From the NCBI GenBank assembly GCA_973895155.1, contig OZ316899.1, positions 5,270,001-5,334,000 on the forward strand: a DNA stretch of 64,000 nucleotides, in the 5' to 3' direction. The first letter of the stretch is position 1, and every line of letters starts with the position of its first letter. Below, piece after piece: positions 1 through 9,364 of the stretch. The notes below the pieces were generated by a model that worked only from the letters and a program-made list of their open reading frames with translations, was not told the DNA's origin and did no database searches. The position numbers were made by a program, and so were the translations under genes. The stretch comes from Marsupella aquatica. Its lineage: Eukaryota; Marchantiophyta.

Positions 1-845
1 GTCTCACACCTTTATATGGCGAGTGATTGCGCAGGGCCTTTTCACTAACGTCAGGGCTTCCAAAATGGGGAAAAGTGATGGTACTTGTGGTCTTTGCAGT
101 TCTATGCTTGAGACCATTCCACACATTTTTTTCACATGTACGTTTGCACGCAAAGCTTGGGAACTAGTTGCCCAGACTTTTCCGGATCTGATCACTTGGC
201 CTATTGTGGATCTGAAAGCTCTGATGGACGCTTTCTCTGGACACAGTCTTGCCCGTTCATTGATAATCTTTATGGTGTTTCAAGTTCTTTGGCACTTGTG
301 GCTAGCACGGAATGACAGTGTCTTCAATAATGGTAGAAGGCGCAGCTTTGACCTGCTTAGGATATTTTCGGAGATAATTGACCAGCTTCATAGCCTGTGT
401 GAGGACTTTGGCCCCAGTAACCGGTGTACTCGGCTATTGCGGACTAAGGAGGAAACTATTAAGGAACGCTTGCTATGGGTTCCCCGTCCGACGGCTAGAT
501 TCTCAGTATCTTAGTTTTTAGTTACTTAGTTCCTTCTCTTAGTCTCTCTTGGCTTTAGGGCTTCTGCCCTTCTTGGTTCTTGCATCTTGGATGGGTTCCC
601 TGGCTGTGACCTGCTGGCAGAACTGGAGTCGTGGGGTTATGTTGTGAGACTGTCATCTTCTAAGGGTCTCAGGGCAGGCTGGTTCTAGAAGTAGTTTGGT
701 TTATTCGCGTTGCTTCTCTTTGTCTTTCACTCCCTTGGCTTTTGGCCTTCCCTTCTGAGGGTCTCATTGTTGCCTTTTGGCCCCCTTTCCCATAGGGTTT
801 GCGGGTTTTATTGGGAAAAAATAAAAATAATAAAAATAAAAATAC
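1..845 (+). mobile_element. LINE-1: 3' end of a non-LTR retrotransposon
   Basis: This is the 3' end of a LINE whose 5' part lies outside the window. It holds the last part of ORF2, a 3' UTR of about 300 bases and an A-rich tail at 816-844 built of AAAAAT units. LINE-2 ends in a very similar TAAAAA-type tail, which points to one family. No target duplication can be tested because the 5' end is missing. Confidence 0.85.
2..514 (+). CDS. LINE ORF2 C-terminus, RT zinc-binding domain (5' partial)
   Basis: The frame is open from the window edge to a TAG at 512-514. It encodes the cysteine/histidine region that follows reverse transcriptase in plant LINEs (zf-RVT type): CGLC near residue 22 from the Met at 23, then IPHIFFTC, then a Trp-rich stretch LWHLWLARN. 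LINE-2 has the same order (CTLC, IPHIFFDC, LWSLWLAKN) at 42270-42510. The domain is thought to help RT bind nucleic acid during target-primed reverse transcription. No stop breaks the visible part, but the element is incomplete here, so activity cannot be judged. Confidence 0.8.
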   Translation, partial: SHTFIWRVIAQGLFTNVRASKMGKSDGTCGLCSSMLETIPHIFFTCTFARKAWELVAQTFPDLITWPIVDLKALMDAFSGHSLARSLIIFMVFQVLWHLWLARNDSVFNNGRRRSFDLLRIFSEIIDQLHSLCEDFGPSNRCTRLLRTKEETIKERLLWVPRPTARFSVS

Positions 846-967
846 TTCAAACTAGCTTTTATGGCCATTTTTGGGCTTATTATGCTCCATTAACCCAATA
901 ATGAGAGAAAATTTTCAGAAATTTTCACTTTTTAATTTCTTTGGACATAGCCATGGTATCACGTAAC

Positions 968-1290
968 TGTTGAGCATAGATGACAATCGCAACGGTAAGC
1001 ACATGACACATCCAATGCGCAAGTAGTTGACACAAGAGATACGTGGTCCACGGGAACACACAAAAGAACTTTATTGAACTCTAAGCCTGTCGGCTATACC
1101 AAGTCTCCATAGTGTAAGCTCTTCTCATCTCTCAAGTGGCTCCATAACAATGAGCCTAAGTTCCACTTATCCAAGCAAACACCATTTGGCATATAGTGTG
1201 CATCCTAGTTAACCTAACCACGTCTTTGACTACGGTTAGCCTAACTACGGTTACATGTCATAAGCCTAGACCTTGAGTAAATACCTAACA
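968..1290 (-). repeat. 3' LTR of Copia-1
   Basis: Read on the minus strand this 323-bp segment begins TGTTAGG and ends CTCAACA, the TG...CA form with matching TGTT/AACA ends. It follows directly on a purine-rich tract (minus strand AAGGGGGAGAT, plus 1291-1301), the usual polypurine tract plus LTR junction of Ty1/Copia elements. The 5' LTR was not found. The other side of this element is cut off at 15042. Confidence 0.75.
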
Positions 1291-2161
1291 ATCTCCCCCT
1301 TGATTCTGGTCTAGGGGAGGGTAATACTGCTAACCTATATGATTCCTCAATGGGAGGTTCTGGACGAAAACCAAAATGGTTTCCGCTCTCTAACTAGAGC
1401 AAACCAGAACTAAGCCGTAGCCTACTAGTAGGAGTGAAGAAGAACATATATCAGTAATTACAGTGAATGTTAAAAAATCCCTACTTGTGACGCAATTGCA
1501 AAACCTGCAGCACGTCACGATGTCTAGAGAAACTTTCCAAAGGAATTATTTTGATAAATGCGTCAACTGGGTTGAGTTTACAGTCTATCTTGACTAGCTC
1601 AAACAAATTATCAGACAGTCTGCCTGATAAAATGGTACTTGATGTCTATGTGCTTCACTCTATTGTCCATCACCTGGTTCACAACAAGGTGGAACGCACT
1701 TTAACTATCACAATAGAGCTTAACATTCCCCTGTGGCAATCCCATTTTAGTGAAAAGTCTATCCAACAGTAAATCCTTCAGTCAAGATCTTGTCCATAGT
1801 CATAATCTACATAGTCAATCAATGATCTAGAATTCTTTGCATTCGCATCAAATAAAAGACCATGATCAATGGTACCCTTCAAGTACCTGATAATCCACTT
1901 CACTGCTTCCTAGTGTACCTTCCTTGGATTTGACATATACCTGGTCACCTTGCCCATAGCCATGGCAAGATCAGGTCTAGTGCTCATCAAATACATGAGA
2001 CTTTCCACTACCTTATCATAAGAAACCTTTGACATAAGCCCCTTTTCTGTCGTATATATGGGACAAAAAGTTGATGACAATTTGAAGTGTGCAGCCAAAG
2101 GGGTACTTACTGGCTTACTATCCCCCATGTTGAATCTAGCAATTACCTTCCTTGCATAACT
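1291..2161 (-). pseudogene. Copia-1 polyprotein 3' part (RT end and RNase H), decayed
   Basis: Minus-strand translation gives the Copia region after the RT palm: a segment ending in FNMGDSKPVSTPLAAHF (plus 2071-2135), then SYDKVVESLMYLMSTRPDL, then an RNase H-like stretch with stops and shifts down to about 1500. PVSTPL and LMYLMSTRPDL are typical of Copia polyproteins at the RT/RNase H junction. The upstream part of the same polyprotein resumes at 13444, on the far side of Element A. No full frame remains, so it is a pseudogene. Confidence 0.8.
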
Positions 2162-2185
2162 GACTCAAAGCAAGATAGACCGGGT
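2162..2185 (+). repeat. Element A left terminal inverted repeat
   Basis: GACTCAAAGCAAGATAGACC followed by GGGT. It matches the reverse complement of 13420-13443 except at about three positions. Just inside it lies GGGTATTATTTGCTC (2182-2196), which has a direct counterpart at the right end, GGGTATTAAATTTGCTC (13395-13411). Confidence 0.85.
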
Positions 2186-2682
2186 ATTATTTGCTCCCAA
2201 CTATGTCATACCATCAATACTTTTTGAAAGGTACTAATACAAAGGGAGGACCACTAAGGACCATGGAATGGTGGAGATGTATTTAAGATTGTGTGGCCAA
2301 GATGAGAGGGAAATAATACGGTTGTACAAATGGATCACCTTTGACTGAAGGAAGTCTTATTCTTATCCTCTAAGTTATCATGGTATTGGTAGCAATGTCA
2401 GTACTTTCTTGGCCGCATTTCAAATGCCTGAGGAGCGTAGCATGGTATTGTTGTCTATTGGTACTTTCTTGGTACTTGAAATACTCGGGCCTTCTTGGTA
2501 TTTGAAATGCACGTGGAGGGGGGAGGGGTAGGGGTGCGGGCCAGTTACTCCACGGGAAGCAGCCCTGGGGGCGGGGGGCGGGGGAGTACCATGTCAACTC
2601 GGTCCAAGTTACGATCGATTCTTTGAGAGGCAGTCTTGCACGGTGTCATCGTGCACAATCCACTTGTCTTTAGTCGAGGCCT

Positions 2683-5600
2683 TTGAGCTCAGCTTTGAAG
2701 AAACAAAGCTCAGTCTTCAAGGAGCAGGTACTTGCTGAGATTGTTGGCGAGACTGCTGCTGCACAAGGTCAAATTCATGAGCTCGAAACATGTCTGACTG
2801 ATTTACAAGCTCAATTGAATGTTGAGGCTAGGCGTGCATCAAACAGAAGTGATTTACAAGCTCGATTGAATGTTGAGGCTAGGCGTGCATCAAACAGAAG
2901 TTCTCAACAACAATGTAGAGAAAAATGAGGACGTGTTGTTGCTGCGCTTATTAATCTTGATGACAACTCAGTGATTCCTAATAGAGGACGTAGAAGCAAA
3001 ACATATGTGATTTTGCAAATTGTTCACACTTTCAGTAGTTTCACAACACACCATAACTTTGCCTCAAAGATGTCTATTATGAGGCGGTTTTGGCTCCACA
3101 AGGCTATGAAGCAATTTCATCCCACATCTTTTGGTTGCCCTAAACAAGACTTGTCATGGAGAACAGCAGCCATTGACATGAAGAAGGTATTGAACACTGT
3201 CAAATATGCTAGGCGAAAAGATCACAAAGCTGCTAAGGATGTCATCTTGAGTTCGTTGACTGGCAAAGAGGTAGTGGGCAAAAGATATCAAAGCGCTCTA
3301 GCGAGAGCAATGTGTGCGAAGAGAGGGCCAATCTTTGCTGCAAGTAAGATTAGGAGCCTTTTGGATGGTGATGAAAACCTGAGGTTTCCTTTGGGACAGC
3401 GGAAACAGAGGTCTGATCGTCTTCTAAAGAGATTAGAGGTGAAGTAGCCTGGTTTTGGGAGGTGTTTACTAGAGCTCTCCAAACAAGGATGGCATTGCTC
3501 GAAAAAGGATTTCCAAGAATGAATATGACGTCCACATAGTTCATTGGCTCGAGGATACTGAGGTAAATCGATCCCATTGCTCATTCATTTAGTCATTGGG
3601 ATTCATGTTGTTAACTTTATGCTCAATTTGGTCAAATTTCTTACGAAAGTTTATGATACGAGTACGATCTTTTGTTTCTCTTTTAATTAGTAGTAACAGA
3701 ACTTTGTTCACATGATGTTGAATTGACGTTTTTGCCCTGGTATGTATTTTCACATTGTCATATAGGTGGAATACTTCTTCAAGTTCTGAGATTGGTTGGA
3801 GAGTGAAGGGAAACGATACACAATTGGCTTGAGATCCTTTCAAGCAATGAAGCCTTATTTCATTTGAACTATGAAGGATAGGAACGTTTGTTGCTGTAAG
3901 CAACATGTAGAAATGCAATTGATTTGTAAAGCCTTTTTCAAGCAAAGGCAGACTTTGCATCCTACCGACTGTAGTTGTAGTTGTGGTGTTTGTATCCCTC
4001 AAGTTGTGATGCTTGGCCCTGTTGAAAGAGATGGAGCACCTCCTGTTATAGATTTACCTATAGAAGAGCCTGTAACATGCAAAGCCCACAAATGCTCACT
4101 ACCTTCTACGAGAGCCTGGTGTGCTGGTACTTTATGCATGAAAACATAAATTGATGATCGTTGGTACCAAAGAAAGTGCTTGGTGGGCCTTTGTGAAGAT
4201 TGTGGGCCTGACAGGTTGGATTTGTGTCCATGGGAAGAGAGGTTTGATCCTGCAGCATGTGTTACCTGGGAAACATATGAGTACGTGGTGCTTGATACTC
4301 TACCACAGCCACACAGAAGGAAGAAGAAAGCACATGTTACTGATGATGGGCAGCCAGCAAAACCTAAGAAGAGGCTCCGGCTGGTGAAGAAAACCACATC
4401 AATGCAAGTTTTCTTGGAGAAGGTATACAGTACTGTAGGGGCTTTCATTAAACATGATTTCTATGCAAGATGGCAAGGAGAACAATACCAGAATTGCTTG
4501 AAGACGTTTCAGAAGGGTACAATCATTTCCTCCATAGATTTTGCCAAGAATTACACCTTTACAGTACATTGTTGAGGTGCAGAGTCTTCATTGGGACAAT
4601 CGACAGATTACAATTCTTGTGCTGATCACATACCAACATCAGCACGATAAGGAGGAAGATGACCCCATTGTTTTTTACTCAAATGGTAAGAGAATTGCAA
4701 GGTTCATTGAAGCTGATTACCATTTCTTCATTTCTGACGACAATAGTCATGACACCTTCTTTGTCCAGCATTGCTTGGACTTTCATTGGGAGTGGATGCA
4801 AGAGCAGGGTTTCCTTGTAAACAACCACATCATGTGGTCTGATGGGTGTGCGGCTCAATTCAAGGCTTGTCGGCCATTTTCGTATGTGGCCAAGTATTAC
4901 CACAAATATAGAGCAAGGATGATGTGGTGTTTTCATGCCTCGGGGCATGGGAAAGGTGTACAGGTATATTTTTTCACTCTAACTAATTGGCAAGCCTAAG
5001 TTGTTTTATTTGTGCACTCTTCATTTATGCTTGATGTTTTTACATTTGCCCATGCATTTTGCATTAAGTTCTTGAGTTTGGTGATCTTACCATAATTTGT
5101 TTGGTACTGTCCTGCCCTTGTTTGATTGCACAGGATGGTCTTGGAGGTGGTGTGAAGAGTGCTCTTCAAAAGGAACAATTACGAACAGAAGGAGGGCATG
5201 CAATGGAGGGTGCAAAGGATGTTGTGGCATTCTTGAAGGAACGCTTTTGCTTGGGGAGGGAAAGGGAGTATGATAAGAAACAAGGAGTTAGACGTTTCTT
5301 TTGGGAGATAGGAGTGCAGGAAGTTCAGAGAAGTCAGACAAGTGAATGCTTGCCTATCAAGGGTATTAGGCAAATGCACTGCTTCTTGGGATACAGCAAA
5401 GAGAATCCAATGATGCTGAAATGCCGTGAATTAGCATGTTTTTGTGAGGAATGTGTGGTGGATGCAGAGAATCATAGCACTTGTGAGAATCAAGCATGGG
5501 TCCTACCATGGGATGTCGACCATGTCTTTCCACTGCAGCCAGGAGAGATTGCTACCGTGATATGAGACATGCATGATGGCCTTGATGTAGACAATTCTGA

Positions 5601-6051
5601 CTATGATAATTACCTTGGAGATCTAGTTGAAGTTGGTGACTACTTTGCTATTTTAGCTGAGGAAGGGAATGTCTGGCATGCAGAATTTTACATTTTGTTG
5701 TGCACAAAGTTGGCTGCCGTTGTTGAAGCAGACTTCACTGATGAGTATGGTGCAAAATTCTTGAAGGGTGATAGGGTGTTGGCCGGCACTTGGTATCAAC
5801 AGTATGGCACCTCACGGAATTATAGCTTTGTTAGATTTCAGAAGTCTAGCCTGAGTTATGTGGATGTGTCCTCTGTGGTACACATCAAGTTTGGACTTGT
5901 ACCAACAAAGGTTGTGAGCGGGTCACCAGGATTCCAACTATCATCTACCACCTTGGATGCAATTTTGTCTTCAACACAAAGGTATTTAAAGGATTTTTCC
6001 ATAGACCCTGTTTCCCACATTCGATCAGTTAGATTGTTTCCAGTAAGGTGA
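2683..6051 (+). pseudogene. Transposase-like gene of Element A (three exons, decayed)
   Basis: Three exons fit one protein: 2683-3562, 3766-4963 and 5134-6051, with GT-AG introns 3563-3765 and 4964-5133. Order: a basic N-terminal part with a short coiled coil, a WFWEVF segment, EYDVHIVHWLEDTE, a Cys/His cluster (about 3880-4270, NVCCCKQHVEM to LCEDCG), then the core: DFAKNYTF, EVQSLHWDNRQIT, a run ending NSHDTFF, SDGCAAQFKA, and FHASGHGKG. Splicing of intron 2 gives GHGKGVQDGLGGGVK, joining two halves of one motif. I recall similar D...N / SDG..QFK / HGKG..DG motifs in uncharacterised transposon proteins of invertebrates. The final part (5640-5930, from VGDYFAIL) resembles BAH-like chromatin-binding modules. 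Breaks: in-frame stops at 2926, about 3795, about 3865, 4147 and 5563, frameshifts near 3440-3475, and a 1-nt shift near 4560. Confidence 0.7.
2800..2901 (+). repeat. 51-bp in-frame tandem duplication
   Basis: Two adjacent 51-bp units (2800-2850 and 2851-2901) differ at one base (CAA/CGA, Gln/Arg). They duplicate 17 codons in the N-terminal coiled-coil part of the transposase-like gene. The near-identity suggests a recent slippage or unequal-crossover event. Confidence 0.9.
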
Positions 6052-6299
6052 TTGACTGGTTTCTAAGTATAGTGATCTATCATAGATTGCATGATCGGGT
6101 GCATGATGGGGCATTTAATCGCAAGTGGTTTTGTGTGGTGCAGGGCAAATCCTCCAGTGAGTACTGTGAATTTGTATAGCTAGTTTGCATCATTCTACTA
6201 TAAGTAAGTTTACCTAAACCTTAATTAAGCCCATTCCTCTTTTAACTTCCTTTGTTAATATAATTGCATCAATGCTAAACTTTGTTCATGACACTATGT

Positions 6300-6720
6300 T
6301 TATTGTTACCTACTTGATAATACTACTCAATACTTCATAGTATGAGCCAATACCACTCAATAATACTCAATACCATTTGAAAACTTCCAATACTATTCGG
6401 TATTACTAATACTTTTTTAGTACTCAATACATCCCAATATGATATACCTTAAAGTACCATAATACCTAGTGTTTGGTAATACTAATACCATAGCTCTCAA
6501 TACCTGTCATTATATAATACCAATTAATACTTTATAATACCCAATACCGCTTATTGGCCAATAATATGGTATAATACCCAATACCCAATAGCTTATAGTA
6601 GATAATACCAATAATCTGTAGTACATGGTATTGTATAATACTAATACCAAATACCTAGTATATTACATAATACCAATACTTTACAATACCTTCATAATTA
6701 GGTAATACTTGTTCGGCAAT
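6300..6720. repeat. AATACC/AATACT motif array 1 of Element A
   Basis: This AT-rich stretch is packed with AATACC, AATACT, AATACA and their complements at irregular 8-25-base spacing, beginning about 250 bases after the stop of the transposase-like gene. It is not a regular tandem repeat: the hexamer recurs while the spacer varies. The same motif fills array 2 and the subterminal regions (2210-2510 and 13210-13400), which suggests protein-binding sites. That role is inferred. Confidence 0.75.
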
Positions 6721-6967
6721 ATGCAACATTTTTGCATGATTATAACTCTATCATATAACTCTGGCTCGATTTAATGACTTTTGTTTCTCCTATCATGCAG
6801 GTCTGATCACAACCTTCAGGATTTCAGATGGAGTACTTCTATGCAATTTGTTTGTAGCATAAGTCTCACAGTCTAGTTACAGAGGTGTATATGTTGTATA
6901 AAAAGAGACAAAAAAACTATGAGAGTTGATCAGTAATATAGTCATACAGGTAGTCATATAGTGCGCT

Positions 6968-7390
6968 TTAGACCATGGTGTCACCAGCATATATTCCACT
7001 AAGTGGCACCTTGTTCAGAATATAGCTACAGTGAGCTTTAAGAACCATGGTGTCACGAGCATTCCACTGAGTGGCAATTGTTCCAATGTAGCTCGAACCT
7101 TGAATTATTAAATGCAGTCCCTTTATTATCAAACAAAATGGATTGTGTACATAACTTGACTCTATGATGATCTTCAGAGCATGTACTTGGTTCACCTCAC
7201 ATGCATTGGTTCCTTTGTAAACAAGCAACTGGAATTTGACAATTGTTAAGAACTCAAGGTATCCTACACGATCAAGTTCAATAGAATGTTGGCCTGCCAA
7301 ATTAAAACTAAGGCCGAGTGTGAAATTTTCTTGCACTAAATGATACGTATGTACAGTGCTTTTAGACCCAGAGATAGTGTGTGGTTGCAA
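6968..7390 (-). CDS. Unrecognised 140-aa ORF inside Element A
   Basis: This is an open frame with Met start and stop and no recognised family. The protein is rich in Ile, Val, Leu and Tyr in alternating patterns (for example LEFLTIVKFQLLVYKG and PFCLIIKGLHLIIQG), so a beta-rich fold is possible. Its C-terminal codons overlap a duplicated segment: the stretch around 6973-7012 (CCATGGTGTCACCAGCAT, ATTCCACT) recurs at 7046-7076. It may be a last exon of the minus-strand OB-fold gene, or chance. There is little support beyond its length and its location inside a multigene transposon. Confidence 0.25.
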   Translation of the reverse strand: MQPHTISGSKSTVHTYHLVQENFTLGLSFNLAGQHSIELDRVGYLEFLTIVKFQLLVYKGTNACEVNQVHALKIIIESSYVHNPFCLIIKGLHLIIQGSSYIGTIATQWNARDTMVLKAHCSYILNKVPLSGIYAGDTMV

Positions 7391-7399
7391 GCCTGAACC

Positions 7400-8130
7400 T
7401 AATATGAAGCAGGCCTAAATTCCATATATTTATGTCCATCTCTTGATTCCCAAGGCTACTAAGCTTTCAGATTAAGAGTTCAAATTGTTCATTGAGATTG
7501 CTGAAGGGTCTATGAAGACAGGCAGTTTGCAAATATAATTTGTGCTTGGAGGCCTGAATGCCAGGTATATACTGAAAGGTCTGGGGAAAGATCAGGATAC
7601 TACAAAGACAAGGCCGGAAGCTTAGTCCACGAGGCATTAAGTTTCAGATTCTGAACAAAGGAAGAAGTCAACATAAATTGTGGCAAAACACTCAGAAGTA
7701 TGTCGCTCAAATTGCCGTGCTTTATATATACAAAATTTGTACCATCATATGTACAGACATGTGCAGGTTACAAAATTGATGGATTCACATCTAATCCATC
7801 TAATCCATCTCACTGACCTATAAAGACAAATGGAGCGAGGCAAGTGAGGTAAGAACATCCTATTCCGTGTCCAAAAATTGCTCTGAAAATTGCCAAACAA
7901 GTATTGCAAGTCTACAACTCCCATTGCTACACTTCAAAGATGCTGCAATCTATGCCTCGCCTAACTCTTGCCTACGTAACTCCAAAACAATGTCCTCCAG
8001 TTGCTTCAAAAGGGGAGATCCCTGTGGTACTGAACATTCTTGGCCCACAATCAACCGCGGAGGCGTCCCAGGATCCCCAGGTACTGGTCTCAATGAGAGG
8101 GGCAAGGGGAGGGGAGGATACGTCCCCAAC
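7400..8130. other. Non-coding stretch of Element A
   Basis: No convincing gene. Short open frames on both strands around 7867-8250 overlap each other and lie over the 3' end of the minus-strand OB-fold ORF. They look like shadows or untranslated sequence. Confidence 0.4.
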
Positions 8131-8134
8131 ACAT

Positions 8135-8668
8135 TCAAAACCTCCACAGAGAGTTCCCCTTCTTTAACCCGCGAGCCACTTCACACCTACGACCCTGCAA
8201 GGCTATGGCCTGGACATAATCCCATTGCTCCTGCTCATTACAACCTCTGAATTCTGAAGGTTCTAAGCCTAACCAAACTGAGGCACTATCCCATATGGTA
8301 GCCTTAAGCGGTTTTGCGTGCCTGTACACCGCATCAACAATGACAACCTCAAAACGATACTTGTCAACACCCTTCAACCCATGCCCACACAAATCAGGGT
8401 GCAACTCCTTTGATAGCGAGCACAAACGGCCGTTTCCTTCTCGGTGTGGGCATGCCTTGTATGTAAATCTGCGAGGATAAGGGAATGTTGACGAGCAATT
8501 CACAATACTCATGATAGCATCAGAAAATGAACCAGTATCCCTGGTTCTCATGTAACGCTCCACCATTGTCATAGCCATAGCCATAGCCATTGTCCCAAGC
8601 TCCTCTCGACTGCCGCAATCTGCAAGAGTCCTGCAGAAATGAATCGAACTAACACTTGAATTAAGCAA
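8135..8668 (-). CDS. Possible RPA-like OB-fold protein of Element A
   Basis: This is a 177-codon frame. An alternative start is an exon boundary at about 8636, where the minus strand reads TTTCTGCAG before GACTCTTGC. The middle reads FTYKACPHREGNG, then CSLSK, then DLCGHGL, then KYRFEVVIVDA, then ATIWDSASVWLG. The order YKACP, two more Cys pairs, a (K)YR-beta-strand and a W/F..SA..(I/W)LG strand recalls the C-terminal zinc-bearing OB domain of replication protein A large subunit (human Y-Q-A-C-P and K-Y-R). Such a protein would bind single-stranded DNA. A run of alternating Met-Ala codons (MAMAMAMTM) comes from a short GCCATA repeat near 8568-8592. The family call is an inference from motif order only. 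Confidence 0.45.
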   Translation of the reverse strand: MLNSSVSSIHFCRTLADCGSREELGTMAMAMAMTMVERYMRTRDTGSFSDAIMSIVNCSSTFPYPRRFTYKACPHREGNGRLCSLSKELHPDLCGHGLKGVDKYRFEVVIVDAVYRHAKPLKATIWDSASVWLGLEPSEFRGCNEQEQWDYVQAIALQGRRCEVARGLKKGNSLWRF

Positions 8669-8814
8669 TTCACGCTAGAAGAAAGGATTGCAAATCATTT
8701 GTCGTTTCAAATACTGATTGTGAAGAAAGGATGGCAAGCACTTCACTGTAAACTAGTAGCATGTGTAACCACTATAGACATCATACTTCCTGACCACGAA
8801 AAACTACAAGTAAC

Positions 8815-9190
8815 TAATACCAAGACCAATACCGCCAAGTATTGGGGACCAATACCCCAAGTATAGATTGGTGACCAATACCGCTGAGTATTGGTAGACA
8901 ATACCTCAGAGTATTGTCGACCAATACTCTCAAGTATTGTCGACCAATACCCTCAAGTATTGTCGACCAATACCCTCAAGTATTAGAATCCAATACCGTC
9001 GAGTATTGGTGACTAATACCTTCGAGTATTGACCAATCCTACTTAATACCTACCCAATACCGTTGAGTACTGGTGACCAATACCACCAAGTAATTGGAGT
9101 AATACTGCCAAGTATTGGCAAATAATACTTTTGAGTATTGGTAACCAGTAATACCACTGAGTATTGAGTCAAGTATTAAGGAATAATACT
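8815..9190. repeat. AATACC/GGTATTG motif array 2 of Element A
   Basis: Units of the form GACCAATACC-n-AAGTATTG repeat about every 25-30 bases, so AATACC and its near-complement AGTATTG alternate as small imperfect inverted repeats. Near-exact copies such as GTCGACCAATACCCTCAAG (about 8938-8986) show tandem growth. The array lies between the RING gene and the start of the OB-fold ORF, so it may be the latter's promoter or a transposase-binding region. That is inferred from position. Confidence 0.8.
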
Positions 9191-9364
9191 CCAAAGCATC
9201 CTACTCAACTAAAGTAGTAACACTTGGTTGAAAAGTTGGCCATCTAGCAAGCCGCTGACCTTGGCATTGTTTCAAACACACCTGCAAGGATAACACTCCA
9301 CTTGGGAAAGCTATTAATGGCACTACAAAGTCGATCAGTAGTCTAGATTAATCAACCTCACCTA

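Noticed and set aside
3288-4448. Minus-strand frames of 98-149 codons at 3288-3584, 3589-4002 and 3999-4448
   Set aside because: They are antisense shadows of the transposase-like exons on the plus strand.
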